From NCBI RefSeq assembly GCF_011059135.1, contig NZ_JAALGD010000006.1, forward strand, positions 124,001 through 188,000: 64,000 nt of DNA, in the 5' to 3' direction. The notes below the pieces were generated by a model. That model searched no databases. It was not told the origin of the DNA and saw nothing but the letters and a program-made list of their open reading frames with translations. Both the position numbers and the translations under genes were made by a program. Every line of letters begins with the position of its first letter. Within the stretch, counting starts at the first letter, position 1. This stretch comes from Brevibacillus sp. SYP-B805. GTDB lineage: Bacteria > Bacillota > Bacilli > Brevibacillales > Brevibacillaceae. This document shows positions 17,935-25,735 of this stretch, one piece after another.

Positions 17935-18297
17935 TTACTCGGCTGGCGGCGGGGAGGAGAGATAGTCGGCGATTTCGGCCAGCTTGTGGAGGGCGGCCTC
18001 CCTGATCGCCTGCGGAATGTACAAAATCTCTTCATCCGCCAGGTGCATGTAGAACTTGGCTTCCAGATAGGGCTGGCCCAAACGGACGCTGATCTCCCCC
18101 TTGCCGGACGGAGATTGGGTGTAGCTGGTGGGGATGCGGAGAAAGTAAGAGGTGGAGGTAGCAGAGTCGTAGATGACGACATCGTAGGTCGGGGTGTTTT
18201 CGCCGCCGGCTCGGTAAAAGCCTTGCTGCCGCAGCATTTTGTCCACATAGGAGAGCGGTTGGACGACACCGGTTAACGATTTGCTTTTCAACTGCAT
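17935..18297 (-). CDS. Small protein, probably YugN-like family
   Basis: 120 aa soluble protein. The pattern GFYRAGG, TYDVVIYDSATSTSYFLRI, VRLGQPYLEAKFYMH and a helical IPQAIREAALHKLAEIADYL C-terminus resembles the YugN-like family of Bacillales. No function is known for that family. Alone on the minus strand between two + genes. Confidence 0.6.
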   Translation of the reverse strand: MQLKSKSLTGVVQPLSYVDKMLRQQGFYRAGGENTPTYDVVIYDSATSTSYFLRIPTSYTQSPSGKGEISVRLGQPYLEAKFYMHLADEEILYIPQAIREAALHKLAEIADYLSSPPPAE

Positions 18298-18386
18298 GCG
18301 CAGTCCTCCTTGATTGGGGGTTCATTTGCCATTATGTATATGTAAACGCGCAACCAAACAGACGTATTCGTAATGAGGAGGATAGG

Positions 18387-19235
18387 ATGGAACAGAAACG
18401 CGCTGATTTGCATACTCATACCCTTGCATCGGACGGAACCTGCCCCCCTGCGGAAAACGTCCGTCTTGCCCTGGAAGCGGGGCTTGCCGCCGTCGCCATT
18501 ACCGACCACGATACGGTAGGCGGCATTGCGGAAGCGGTGGAAGCAGGCGAGCGCCTTGGGATCGAAGTGGTGCCCGGCGTGGAAATCAGTTCGGCGGCCA
18601 AGGGACAGGATATCCACGTACTCGGCTATTTCGTGCCATACGGGGATGAGGCTTTTCAAGCGGAGATGGCGAAGCTGCGGGATACGCGCCACGAACGGAA
18701 TCAAATGATGATCGCCCGGCTGCGGGAATTGGGAATCGATATCACGTTGGAGCAGGTGTACGAACGCAAGAAAGGAACCGACAAAACCATCGGCCGCCCG
18801 CACATGGCGGAGGTATTGATGGAGCTTGGCGTCGTCGGTTCCATGGAGGAAGCCTTCGAGAAGTACCTGGGCAAGGGGGGGCTTGCGTATGTCAATCCGC
18901 CCCGGATCTCCCCGCAGGACGCGATCCGGCTGATCAAACGTTTCGGAGGGGTTGCCGTGCTGGCCCATCCGGGGCTGTATGACGACGATGAGCTGGTGGA
19001 AGAGCTGATTGTATTTGGCTTGGACGGTATCGAGGTCTGGCATCCCGACAATGATCAGGACGACCGGAAAAGCTATATCCGCCTGGCGGAAGAATACGGG
19101 CTGGTGATGACCGGCGGATCCGATTTTCATGGCTGGAGAGGCGAAGAGCCGTTTCACGCCATGCTGGGCGCTTCGACTGCCCCGACGGAAGCCTTGGATC
19201 AACTGCGCAGGATCGCCAGGCTCAGACAAGCATGA
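18387..19235 (+). CDS. PHP-domain phosphoesterase (RNase AM/YciV-like)
   Basis: 282 aa PHP fold with DLHTHTLASDGT (8-19), ITDHDT, GVEISS, AHPGLYD and a C-terminal TGGSDFHGW, together the metal-binding set. Relatives degrade 3',5'-nucleoside bisphosphates or trim rRNA 5' ends. ATG 18387 follows GAGGAGGATAGG. A strong terminator lies downstream. Confidence 0.88.
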   Translation: MEQKRADLHTHTLASDGTCPPAENVRLALEAGLAAVAITDHDTVGGIAEAVEAGERLGIEVVPGVEISSAAKGQDIHVLGYFVPYGDEAFQAEMAKLRDTRHERNQMMIARLRELGIDITLEQVYERKKGTDKTIGRPHMAEVLMELGVVGSMEEAFEKYLGKGGLAYVNPPRISPQDAIRLIKRFGGVAVLAHPGLYDDDELVEELIVFGLDGIEVWHPDNDQDDRKSYIRLAEEYGLVMTGGSDFHGWRGEEPFHAMLGASTAPTEALDQLRRIARLRQA

Positions 19236-19289
19236 GGAGCGGTCTCGAAGCATCCGGCGGGAAGAAGATCCATACAGCTGTCCAAAAAT

Positions 19290-19326
19290 AAACCGGGCTG
19301 CATGGTCAACATGACAGCCCGGTTTT
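19290..19326 (+). terminator. Intrinsic terminator of the PHP gene
   Basis: Stem AAACCGGGCTG / CAGCCCGGTTT followed by T5. It may also serve the convergent yjcF-like gene on the other strand. Confidence 0.85.
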
Positions 19327-19336
19327 TCCTGCTTGA

Positions 19337-19786
19337 TCAGGAGAGCGGCTTTTCCATGGAGATATGGGGAATCCCTGCTTCTTCAAAGACGTCGCCGATC
19401 GGGGCATAGCCCAGTTTTTCGTAGAAACGCCGGGCATGACATTGGGCATTCAGCTTCAGCTTGCGATAGCCGTTCTGCCTTGCAGCCTCTTCCATTTCCT
19501 GCATGATCAGGCGGCCAAGACCAGTCCCGCGTTCCCCGGAGAGGACGGCCACGCGTTCCACCTTGCCCACGCCAGGCGCGTAGGGACGCAGCCGGCCGGC
19601 GGCAACCGGAATGTCTCCCGCATAGGCGACGAAATGCAGCGTCGGGGTCCCGGCTTCGTCATGTTCGTCAATCTCCAGCTCTTCCGGCACCTGCTGTTCC
19701 TCGATGAAGACGGTGCGGCGGACAGACAGTGCATCCCGCTTCTCTTGATCCGTTTGGACCTGACGGATCTCATACGTCTTGGGCAT
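19337..19786 (-). CDS. yjcF: GNAT acetyltransferase, YjcF-like
   Basis: 149 aa GNAT fold. The CoA-binding loop is ERGTGLGRLIMQEM, preceded by KVERVAVL; the tail has KLNAQCHARRFYEKLGY and AGIPHISMEK, closely matching the YjcF type. ATG 19786 is preferred over the upstream in-frame start (19828) because AAAGG is 9 nt before it. Lies with yjcG- and yjcH-like genes as in Bacillus. The substrate is unknown. Confidence 0.82.
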   Translation of the reverse strand: MPKTYEIRQVQTDQEKRDALSVRRTVFIEEQQVPEELEIDEHDEAGTPTLHFVAYAGDIPVAAGRLRPYAPGVGKVERVAVLSGERGTGLGRLIMQEMEEAARQNGYRKLKLNAQCHARRFYEKLGYAPIGDVFEEAGIPHISMEKPLS

Positions 19787-19858
19787 GGGATTCATCCTTT
19801 CAACGGGAAATGAGAACGACCCTCCCACAGCGTGGAAGGATTGGATGCGAACCGTGCG

Positions 19859-20368
19859 TTACTTGCGCAGCAGGAAGGTCTGGTAGACGCTCCAGATGCC
19901 GTCTTCCAGCTGATAGACGAGGTGAAAACGGTCGATCTCCGACGACAGGTCCAGCTTCACCATGCTCAGCTGGCTGGTCACGTCCTTCAGCTCATCGTCG
20001 GCCAAATCGCGCCCGATGGTCAAATGGGGCACATACGCGTAGGTCTCCTGCTGGTTCACGCAGTGCTCCATGATTTTTTTATGCAGGGTCTCGTATGGCT
20101 CCTTGTTTTGGATTGCAAAAAAGATCACGTTGCTGGTGGGATGGAAGCTGGAGATACGGTGGAAATGGGTGGTGAAGCTGTCTGTGCTGCTGGCCACTTT
20201 TTCCAGGTGGGAGACAAGCTCCGGCAGCTTGGCTTCCTCCAGCTCAAACGTTTCTTTTAAACGGATATATGGAGGTATTAACGCATAGGCGGGATCATAC
20301 CGTTTCCGGTAAGAGTTGGCCACTTCCTGTACCTTGCTTGACGGGAAAACAACAATACTGTACTTCAT
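19859..20368 (-). CDS. yjcG: 2H phosphoesterase, YjcG-like (2'-5' RNA ligase superfamily)
   Basis: 169 aa. MKYSIVVFPSSK start, YRKRYDPAY, then the two H-x-T/S motifs characteristic of 2H phosphoesterases: HFHRISS and HLTIG. Such enzymes act on 2',3'-cyclic or 2'-5' phosphodiesters. ATG 20368 follows AAGGAGGG at 7 nt; upstream in-frame codons are ignored. Confidence 0.88.
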   Translation of the reverse strand: MKYSIVVFPSSKVQEVANSYRKRYDPAYALIPPYIRLKETFELEEAKLPELVSHLEKVASSTDSFTTHFHRISSFHPTSNVIFFAIQNKEPYETLHKKIMEHCVNQQETYAYVPHLTIGRDLADDELKDVTSQLSMVKLDLSSEIDRFHLVYQLEDGIWSVYQTFLLRK

Positions 20369-20545
20369 ACGGAATCCCTCCTTAAATGTATTACCCTCTG
20401 CATGTCCCCTGACGAGGCGGACGATCCTGTGAAGCAAAAACGCTTTATCTATTTTAGCAGAAATTTCGCCACCTGTGTAATTTTATACCCTCCCTCGTAT
20501 ATTCCTCCCGCTCCGGGAAAGAATGGAGTAACGGGAGGTATAACG

Positions 20546-20704
20546 ATGGTGAAGATGGCCATATTGATGACCTGTATTTTTCTGATCTTATTGTTTCTCT
20601 CTTTTCTTACGTTTTCAGTGCTCACGGCAATCCGGAAAGCGGAGTTTGAGGAAACGCTGTTGTCCCCGGCACGAACCGGCGAGGAAGCGGAGCAAGACGA
20701 ATGA
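20546..20704 (+). CDS. Small single-pass membrane protein
   Basis: 52 aa: one hydrophobic helix (about 4-27), then a charged tail rich in Glu. GGGAGG lies 7 nt before ATG 20546. Opposite in direction to its yjc-type neighbours. Unknown function. Confidence 0.6.
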   Translation: MVKMAILMTCIFLILLFLSFLTFSVLTAIRKAEFEETLLSPARTGEEAEQDE

Positions 20705-20712
20705 GGCAGCGT

Positions 20713-21444
20713 TTATCCGTAAAAATGGCGCAGGATGCGCGGCAGCGTCTCCTGCCAGTATTTCCAGGTATGGTCACCCGCAAAGGTTTCAAACCGCAGG
20801 GTGGCCCCTTTTTTGTGCAGCGCATCCCGCATGTTGCGGTTGGCTGCATAGAGATCGAGGATCCCGCGTGCGGTTTCCACGGCGGTTTCCTGTTCGCCCA
20901 CCTCCAGATAAAGCGACAGCTGGTTAACCCCGTGGGCGTGCAGGACATAATCCACCTGCTCCGCATCAAACGCCCCCGACTGGGACGCCGCTGAGCCGAA
21001 TGTATGCGGGTAGGTCAGCGCGGTAAACAGCGAGACGACCCCGCCGAGCGATTCGCCCAGCAAGGCGCGCGCCCCACCGAGGGGATGGGTGGAGTAATGG
21101 GTGTCCACATAGGAGACGACCTCTTCGGCGAGATACCGCTTGTACGCCTGGTGCTGGCTCCCGGCGGGATGGTACCGGCTTGCCCGCTCTTCCTTGTCGA
21201 TGGGCAGAAAGACGGCGATCACGCCGGTAATCTCCCGCCTGCCGATCAGCTGATCCAGCAGCGTGGCCAAACGTCCCAGGGAGAGGTAGTCGTCCCCGTC
21301 CTGCACATACAGGACCGGGTAGGAATAGAGCAGGGAATAGCGGGGCGGTGTATAGATCAGCATACGCTCGCGGGTGCCCAGATGGCGGCTGGCAAGCAAG
21401 ATTTCACGAACGGTCCCTTTCTCAGTCTCGACGGATGACAACGC
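20713..21444 (-). CDS. yjcH: Alpha/beta-hydrolase esterase, YjcH-like
   Basis: 243 aa, putative esterase/enterochelin-esterase type. VLYVQDGDDYL near 48-58, nucleophile elbow ALLGESLGGVVSLF (Ser in GESLG), and a terminal GDHTWKYW supplying His. The start is a choice: TTG 21444 has AGGAGGG at 8 nt and gives family-typical length; ATG 21462 and ATG 21501 in frame have poor ribosome sites. Confidence 0.8.
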   Translation of the reverse strand, partial: ALSSVETEKGTVREILLASRHLGTRERMLIYTPPRYSLLYSYPVLYVQDGDDYLSLGRLATLLDQLIGRREITGVIAVFLPIDKEERASRYHPAGSQHQAYKRYLAEEVVSYVDTHYSTHPLGGARALLGESLGGVVSLFTALTYPHTFGSAASQSGAFDAEQVDYVLHAHGVNQLSLYLEVGEQETAVETARGILDLYAANRNMRDALHKKGATLRFETFAGDHTWKYWQETLPRILRHFYG

Positions 21445-21649
21445 GGGTTCCCTCCTCATGATCGGCGCATACGCCAGGGTATCTTCCCATATGGTTTTCA
21501 TTATACAGGATCGCCAGTCGGAAGAGATAGTCAGGATGGCGGTCGCGGGAATTTTGGGGATGTTGCGAAAATTGCTCGAAATCTCCCCACGGTGTGGTAC
21601 TATAGAAGCACACGTCTTCACCTACCTGTGGAAGGGGATGTATCAAACG

Positions 21650-22210
21650 ATGAAGAAACAGGTGCACAGCCGCGAAGTGAAAAATGCCGCCCGCCAACGT
21701 CTCATCGAACGCGGGGTATCGGTTCAGGATATCGCTGAAATCGTTTATCTGATGCAATCGCCCTATCATCCCGATCTTCAGATGCAGCAGTGCATTGACA
21801 GCGTCGAAGCGGTACTGGAGAAACGTGAAATCCAGCATGCCATCCTGGTCGGCGTCGAGCTGGACGTGCTGGCGGAAAAAGGCCTGCTGTCCGAGCCGCT
21901 GCAATCGCTCGTCGCCTCCGATGAGGGATTGTTCGGCTGCGACGAAACCCTGGCACTCGGCTCGGTTTTCGGATACGGAAGCATCGCGGTCACCACGTTC
22001 GGCCATCTGGACAAGCAAAAGGTCGGCGTAATCAAACGCCTGGATACGAAATCAAGCGGCAAAGTACACACCTTCCTCGACGACCTCGTCTGCAGCATAG
22101 CCGCCAACGCCTCCAGCCGCATGGCACACCGCCTGCGCGACGAAGAAGAGGCATTGGCAGAGCATATGAAGCAGGCCGCCGAAGATGACTCTGCCGAACA
22201 AGCGGGTTGA
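21650..22210 (+). CDS. yutG: Phosphatidylglycerophosphatase A-family protein, YutG-like
   Basis: 186 aa. ERGVSVQDIAEIVYLMQSPYHPDL, LVGVELDVLAEKGLLSEPLQ, SDEGLFGCDE and SSGKVHTFLDDLVCSIAA match the YutG/PgpA-like family of Bacillus, a soluble-looking PgpA relative lacking the full set of membrane helices. A lipid phosphatase role is inferred from the family name. ATG 21650 chosen; ATG 21638 is 12 nt upstream in frame. Confidence 0.82.
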   Translation: MKKQVHSREVKNAARQRLIERGVSVQDIAEIVYLMQSPYHPDLQMQQCIDSVEAVLEKREIQHAILVGVELDVLAEKGLLSEPLQSLVASDEGLFGCDETLALGSVFGYGSIAVTTFGHLDKQKVGVIKRLDTKSSGKVHTFLDDLVCSIAANASSRMAHRLRDEEEALAEHMKQAAEDDSAEQAG

Positions 22211-22233
22211 TCAGATGTGCCGTACCATGGAGG

Positions 22234-22272
22234 AAGACCATTCTCTGCGGGTTCGTTGGGGAATGGTCTTTG
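22234..22272 (+). terminator. Intrinsic terminator after yutG
   Basis: 10-bp stem AAGACCATTC / GAATGGTCTT with a loop of about 17 nt and a short T tail. Confidence 0.75.
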
Positions 22273-22390
22273 CCTGTTTGGGCTACAAACACATCAAGGC
22301 ATGGTGAAGCCTAGTTGATGAATGAGGAACCATCTCCGTCTGCATATTATGGATATCTCGGACGATGGCAGTCGCAGGGGGAGCATCGGC

Positions 22391-22471
22391 ATGATTTTCT
22401 TGATGCTGGTTGGTTCGCTCGTCGCGGGTGGCGCAGGGGTCTATCTTGTGATCAACAGCCCTGATGCGTAA
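22391..22471 (+). CDS. 26-residue hydrophobic peptide, copy 1
   Basis: Small ORF with start ATG behind GGGGGAG (7-nt spacer). The peptide is a single glycine-rich hydrophobic helix (LVGSLVAGGAGVYLV). A diverged copy lies 244 bp downstream. The frame is open upstream to ATG 22322, giving 49 aa, but that extension is not conserved in frame in copy 2. Unrecognised; could be a small spore or membrane peptide. Confidence 0.45.
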   Translation: MIFLMLVGSLVAGGAGVYLVINSPDA

Positions 22472-22634
22472 AACAAGACGGTCCCCGGCAGAATCAGCAC
22501 CCCAAAACCGCCATGCCCACTGAAACCAACAAGCTATGGGGAAGACAGGTTGTTGGAGGCGGAGCCATTTCCGTTTGCAAACTAAATGAAATTATGGATA
22601 TTTCGCACGATGGCCGTTGCAGGGAAGCAGCGGC

Positions 22635-22715
22635 ATGATTTTCGTGATGCTTGTTGGTTCGCTTGTCGTGGGTGGAGCAGGGATCAATCGGGTGATCTAC
22701 AGCGTCGGTCGGTAA
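22635..22715 (+). CDS. 26-residue hydrophobic peptide, copy 2
   Basis: Tandem paralogue of the previous peptide: 17 of 26 residues identical by eye (MIFVMLVGSLVVGGAG...). A weaker GGGAAG ribosome site sits 7-8 nt upstream. The surrounding 200 bp are also duplicated, with a one-base deletion upstream of the start, which argues that the 26-codon frame is the conserved coding unit. Confidence 0.4.
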   Translation: MIFVMLVGSLVVGGAGINRVIYSVGR

Positions 22716-22913
22716 AATTGGATGGTTGCCGGCAGAATCAGCGCTCCCAAAACCGCATGCCCATCCAAGCTCCCGAACCCGCCATGCCCCTCCAAGCGGG
22801 TGCTGGCATGTTCAGGAAGAAAACGGCATTGGAAGGACTGCACCGATTGTTCGATTGTCATTGCGATGGCGGCGCTCTCCCGGATGGTGACCTGCTCCCG
22901 GATTGTGATTGCC

Positions 22914-23300
22914 ATGGCCATTATCGTCACCCTGCGTTTCATGCCCTGCCATCGGTTGCACGCCCGCACGTTGTTTTGGAGAGGGAAAACTTTTCCGCTG
23001 TGCGCCCGATGCACGGGGATTTTTCTTGGTTTTGGGGGAGTGCTGATTCTGGCGGAAGTGGGGATATCATCATGCTGCGATCCATTCCCAGCGGCCGCTT
23101 GTCCTTCCGTACGTCCCGTATAGGTGGGCATTCTGTTGAATGTGCCGATGGTGCTGGACGGATATGCCCAGCGAAGGGGATGGAGAGTCAGCCATAACGG
23201 ATTGCGGTTCATGACCGGCATCGCAAGCGGGTGGGGGCTGTCTGTTGTGGTGGTATCGGGCTCTGTACTGCTTGGGCAATGGTTGATGGCATGGAAATAA
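22914..23300 (+). pseudogene. DUF2085 membrane protein gene with in-frame TAG
   Basis: Recognisable DUF2085 motifs: FMPCHRLHARTLFWRG, FPLCARCTGIFLGF, then after a TAG at 23121-23123 in the same frame NVPMVLDGYAQRRGW and LRFMTGIASGWGL, ending at 23300. The whole ~128-codon frame is otherwise open, so a single nonsense codon splits it. The stretch just before the stop is divergent. Either a recent pseudogene or a sequencing error. Confidence 0.65.
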
Positions 23301-23411
23301 GCGCCGTGAAAAAATTTTTTATACGGATTTTGTGAAATTCTATATTTTCCCCTTGAAATCTGTCCGGAAATGGGTTATAGTAAGTTTTGTCACGCCGACC
23401 ATGCATAGCAA

Positions 23412-23488
23412 GGGCCCTTAGCTCAGTTGGTCAGAGCGGTCGGCTCATAACCGATTGGTCGTAGGTTCGAGTCCTACAGGGCCCACCA
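23412..23488 (+). tRNA. tRNA with CAU anticodon, probably tRNA-Ile2 (or Met)
   Basis: 77 nt including encoded CCA. Acceptor GGGCCCT pairs with AGGGCCC, with standard D and TTCGAGTC arms; anticodon loop CTCATAA gives CAU. The body resembles Bacillus tRNA-Ile2, whose C34 is modified to lysidine, more than elongator Met. Confidence 0.9.
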
Positions 23489-23520
23489 ATCAAAGCTGGT
23501 TAAGTGGCAAATTCACAACA

Positions 23521-23597
23521 TGATCCGGTAGCTCAGTTGGGAGAGCACCATCTTGACAGGGTGGGGGTCGCTGGTTCGAACCCAGTCCGGATCACCA
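23521..23597 (+). tRNA. tRNA-Val (GAC)
   Basis: 77 nt including encoded CCA. Acceptor TGATCCG / CGGATCA, anticodon stem CCATC/GGTGG, loop TTGACAG giving GAC. It lies directly upstream of the integrase and is the likely integration target. Confidence 0.92.
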
Positions 23598-23735
23598 TAC
23601 CGTAAAAACCGCGATAGATCAACGTTTTCACCGATGGACTGTACGATGGACAATCCGATGACAAACCCCGCAGGGTGTTGCCCGTAGGTTTTGCAGGGTG
23701 TCGCAGGTGATTACGTTGAACCATCCGTTCCCCAC

Positions 23736-23774
23736 ACGCTCTCGTTCCGAAAAATATCGGAAGGGAGCGTTTTT
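23736..23774 (+). terminator. Terminator hairpin of the tRNA operon, overlapping the integrase ribosome site
   Basis: ACGCTC ... TTCCGA loop TCGGAA ... GAGCGT followed by T5. The 3' arm contains AAGGGAG, the apparent ribosome site of the integrase gene, so folding would hide it. Confidence 0.75.
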
Positions 23775-23777
23775 AAT

Positions 23778-24815
23778 TTGGACAAGCGTAAGGGCAGACG
23801 ACAGAAGACCGAACGATTCTCGGTAACGTCAGATCATTCGTTGGATGCGTTATTCGAGCGGTTTTATCACGCGAAGGTAGCAGAGGGTAGAAAGGACCGG
23901 ACACTAGACAGTTATCGGGAAAATTATGGCTTCTTCGTGAAGTACCTTGACTTACGAGGTTATGGTCACGATGTTAGGCTGGTAACTACAGACCTAATCC
24001 GCGATTATATTGTGTGGATGCTTAATGAGAAGGTGCGATTCGACGGTCACAAATTCAAATCGGAAGCGGAACAAACGGTTGGACTATCGGCGACTTCCGT
24101 GAACACACGGTTAAAAACACTCCGGACGTTTTTCCGATATTTAATAGAAGAAAACCTTATCGACGAGAACCCGTTCGACCAAGTCAAGCGTGTAGAGGAA
24201 GACAATAATGAAATCCAGATTATGACGATTGATCAATTGAAGAAGCTATTATCCGCACCAAATCAGCGTAGGTATAGCGGGTTCCGTGACTACGTGCTCA
24301 TGAACGTGCTCCTTGACGGATTCTTGCGGATCAATGAGGCGCTTTCTTTAAAGAAAACGGATATTGACTTCGATCTTGGGATGGCGACGATTCGGGCGGA
24401 AGAATCAAAGAACAGGAAATCCCGCATGGCGCCGCTCAAGCGCCAGACTGTAAAACTGATACAAGAGTTAATCAAGGAGAACACCGACTTTGATTCGGAT
24501 TATATTTTCCTCGCGAACTACGGCGAAAGGCTGAGAGACGGTCAGTTCCGTCATCGACTAAAGGAATACGCTCGACAGGTAGGTCTTCCTATTCGCGTTC
24601 ATCCTCATCTTTTCCGGCACACCGCAGCAACGATGTTCCTGGAAGCGGGAGGAGACTTGCGTCATTTACAGTTAATACTCGGTCATTCCGATTTGAGAAT
24701 GGTTATGCGATATACCCACTTATCAAAGGCATCGCTTAAAAACCAGCATGAACAATACTCCCCGTTGAATGAAGTTGTAGGCAAGCTGAACAAGGAACGG
24801 AAAATACTCAGGTAA
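23778..24815 (+). CDS. int: Tyrosine recombinase/phage integrase
   Basis: 345 aa. N-terminal SAM-like core-binding domain (about 15-125: FERFYHAKVAEGR, TLDSYRENY), then the catalytic domain with Arg in DGFLRINEA (~183), HPHLFRHTA (~275), LGHSDL and the nucleophile Tyr in MRYTHLS (~311). It should insert and excise the prophage at the adjacent tRNA-Val. The start TTG 23778 lies 10 nt after AAGGGAG; the frame is open to 23691 but upstream residues are not conserved-looking. Confidence 0.92.
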   Translation: MDKRKGRRQKTERFSVTSDHSLDALFERFYHAKVAEGRKDRTLDSYRENYGFFVKYLDLRGYGHDVRLVTTDLIRDYIVWMLNEKVRFDGHKFKSEAEQTVGLSATSVNTRLKTLRTFFRYLIEENLIDENPFDQVKRVEEDNNEIQIMTIDQLKKLLSAPNQRRYSGFRDYVLMNVLLDGFLRINEALSLKKTDIDFDLGMATIRAEESKNRKSRMAPLKRQTVKLIQELIKENTDFDSDYIFLANYGERLRDGQFRHRLKEYARQVGLPIRVHPHLFRHTAATMFLEAGGDLRHLQLILGHSDLRMVMRYTHLSKASLKNQHEQYSPLNEVVGKLNKERKILR

Positions 24816-24851
24816 AGTGTGAATAGTGTGGATATTACGGTTGATATGTGC

Positions 24852-24890
24852 ATAACGCTCGTCCTTCGGGGCTGGCGTTATTTTTTTTTT
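24852..24890 (+). terminator. Intrinsic terminator after the integrase
   Basis: Stem ATAACGC / GCGTTAT with an inner GTCC/GGGC pairing and an unbroken T11 tract. Confidence 0.9.
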
Positions 24891-24900
24891 GACCGAAAGT

Positions 24901-25004
24901 GTGCGAAAAGAAAATGGGGTGCGTCTTTAGTGAGTAGATACGAACAAAACCTGCGGGGAAGTTACGAAAATTTGAGATCAACCTGTGCGAAATAGATTTT
25001 CGTA
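24901..25004. repeat. Cluster of GTRCGAAAA-type repeats
   Basis: GTGCGAAAAG (24901), GTTACGAAAAT (24961), GTGCGAAAT (24985) and its inverted partner ATTTTCGTAC (24995-25004). Four related half-sites in 104 bp behind int could be arm-type integrase sites or repressor sites. Confidence 0.4.
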
Positions 25005-25047
25005 CGATTAATGGAGTAGAAGTGAAAAAAAATGTAAGAGGTGGTGT

Positions 25048-25079
25048 CCCAATTTCAAAATTTGTTGTGCGTATATAAG
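25048..25079 (+). promoter_or_regulatory. Phage promoter-like element shared with 36227-36259
   Basis: TGTCCCAA, then ATTTG-T-TGTGCGTATATAA upstream of the first early gene. The same string with one change occurs before the sigma-like gene. TGCGTATATAA could be an extended -10. Confidence 0.5.
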
Positions 25080-25123
25080 TGAACCCGTAAATTGTACCGG
25101 TTCGAACGGAGGTGATGCCGTAA

Positions 25124-25582
25124 ATGTCCGAGGTAGAACAAAACCTCGTTTCCGTCGAAACACAGTCGGAATATTCCGTCACAACCGGCCGCCGCGAAAC
25201 GCGTATCTTCGTCAAGATGTACGTCGAAGCCGCAAACTCCGGTTTGATCGCGGACATGGGCGCGGAACGATGGCAGACGCTTTGTGTACTGGCATCGTTC
25301 ATGGACGCTAACGGTGATTGCTACCCGTCGCAGGAACATATCGCGGCAAGACTCGGCGTATCTCGGCAGGCGGCCGGAAAGCGGATCAAATCGCTACTCG
25401 CGTACAGATGGCGGGGGCGGCCGCTGGTGGTCGCGACGAAAGCGCGGGCTGACGGGACGCAGCGGTTTGAGAACACGCGGTATACGGTGCTTCCCGTTAG
25501 TCAACTCGCGATATTTGACGGGGAGGCGGGGTCCATGTCCGCTGGAGCCGACACGGCTCGACCCGTATATGGCTCTACTTGA
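25124..25582 (+). CDS. Helix-turn-helix protein, first gene of the early region
   Basis: 152 aa. Residues 40-100 form a winged-helix unit typical of phage/plasmid replication proteins: MGAERWQTLCVLASFMDANGDCYPSQ (cited as the W-Q-T-L to C-Y-P-S pattern) and IAARLGVSRQAAGKRIKSL. The C-terminal third is not recognised. GGAGGTGATG precedes ATG 25124. Probably a DNA-binding regulator or replication accessory. Confidence 0.65.
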   Translation: MSEVEQNLVSVETQSEYSVTTGRRETRIFVKMYVEAANSGLIADMGAERWQTLCVLASFMDANGDCYPSQEHIAARLGVSRQAAGKRIKSLLAYRWRGRPLVVATKARADGTQRFENTRYTVLPVSQLAIFDGEAGSMSAGADTARPVYGST

Positions 25583-25590
25583 CACTAACT

Positions 25591-25619
25591 AGAACCATCT
25601 TTAAACAAGAACCATCTTT
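25591..25619 (+). repeat. Direct repeat AGAACCATCTTT x2
   Basis: Two exact 12-bp copies (25591-25602 and 25608-25619), 17 bp apart, in the 150-bp gap before the ParB-like gene. Possible regulator sites. Confidence 0.4.
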
Positions 25620-25735
25620 TAACTAGATAAAAGATAGCGCTCAGGATATTTCATATCCTTCGCGCCGTCACTATTAACTATTGAATGACCACTACGTAAG
25701 TGTAATTGAGGGCGCGAAGAATGGAGGTAGGTGGT

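Noticed and set aside
18288-19253. 321-codon minus ORF over the PHP gene
   Set aside because: Antisense shadow; the plus strand has all PHP metal motifs.
23533-23724. Minus-strand ORF with GFEPATPTLSR
   Set aside because: This string is the well-known artefact of translating a tRNA gene backwards; the frame lies over tRNA-Val.
23736-24890. CRISPR array
   Set aside because: Repeats here and elsewhere in the window are hairpins or short operator repeats; no array of regularly spaced identical repeats is present.
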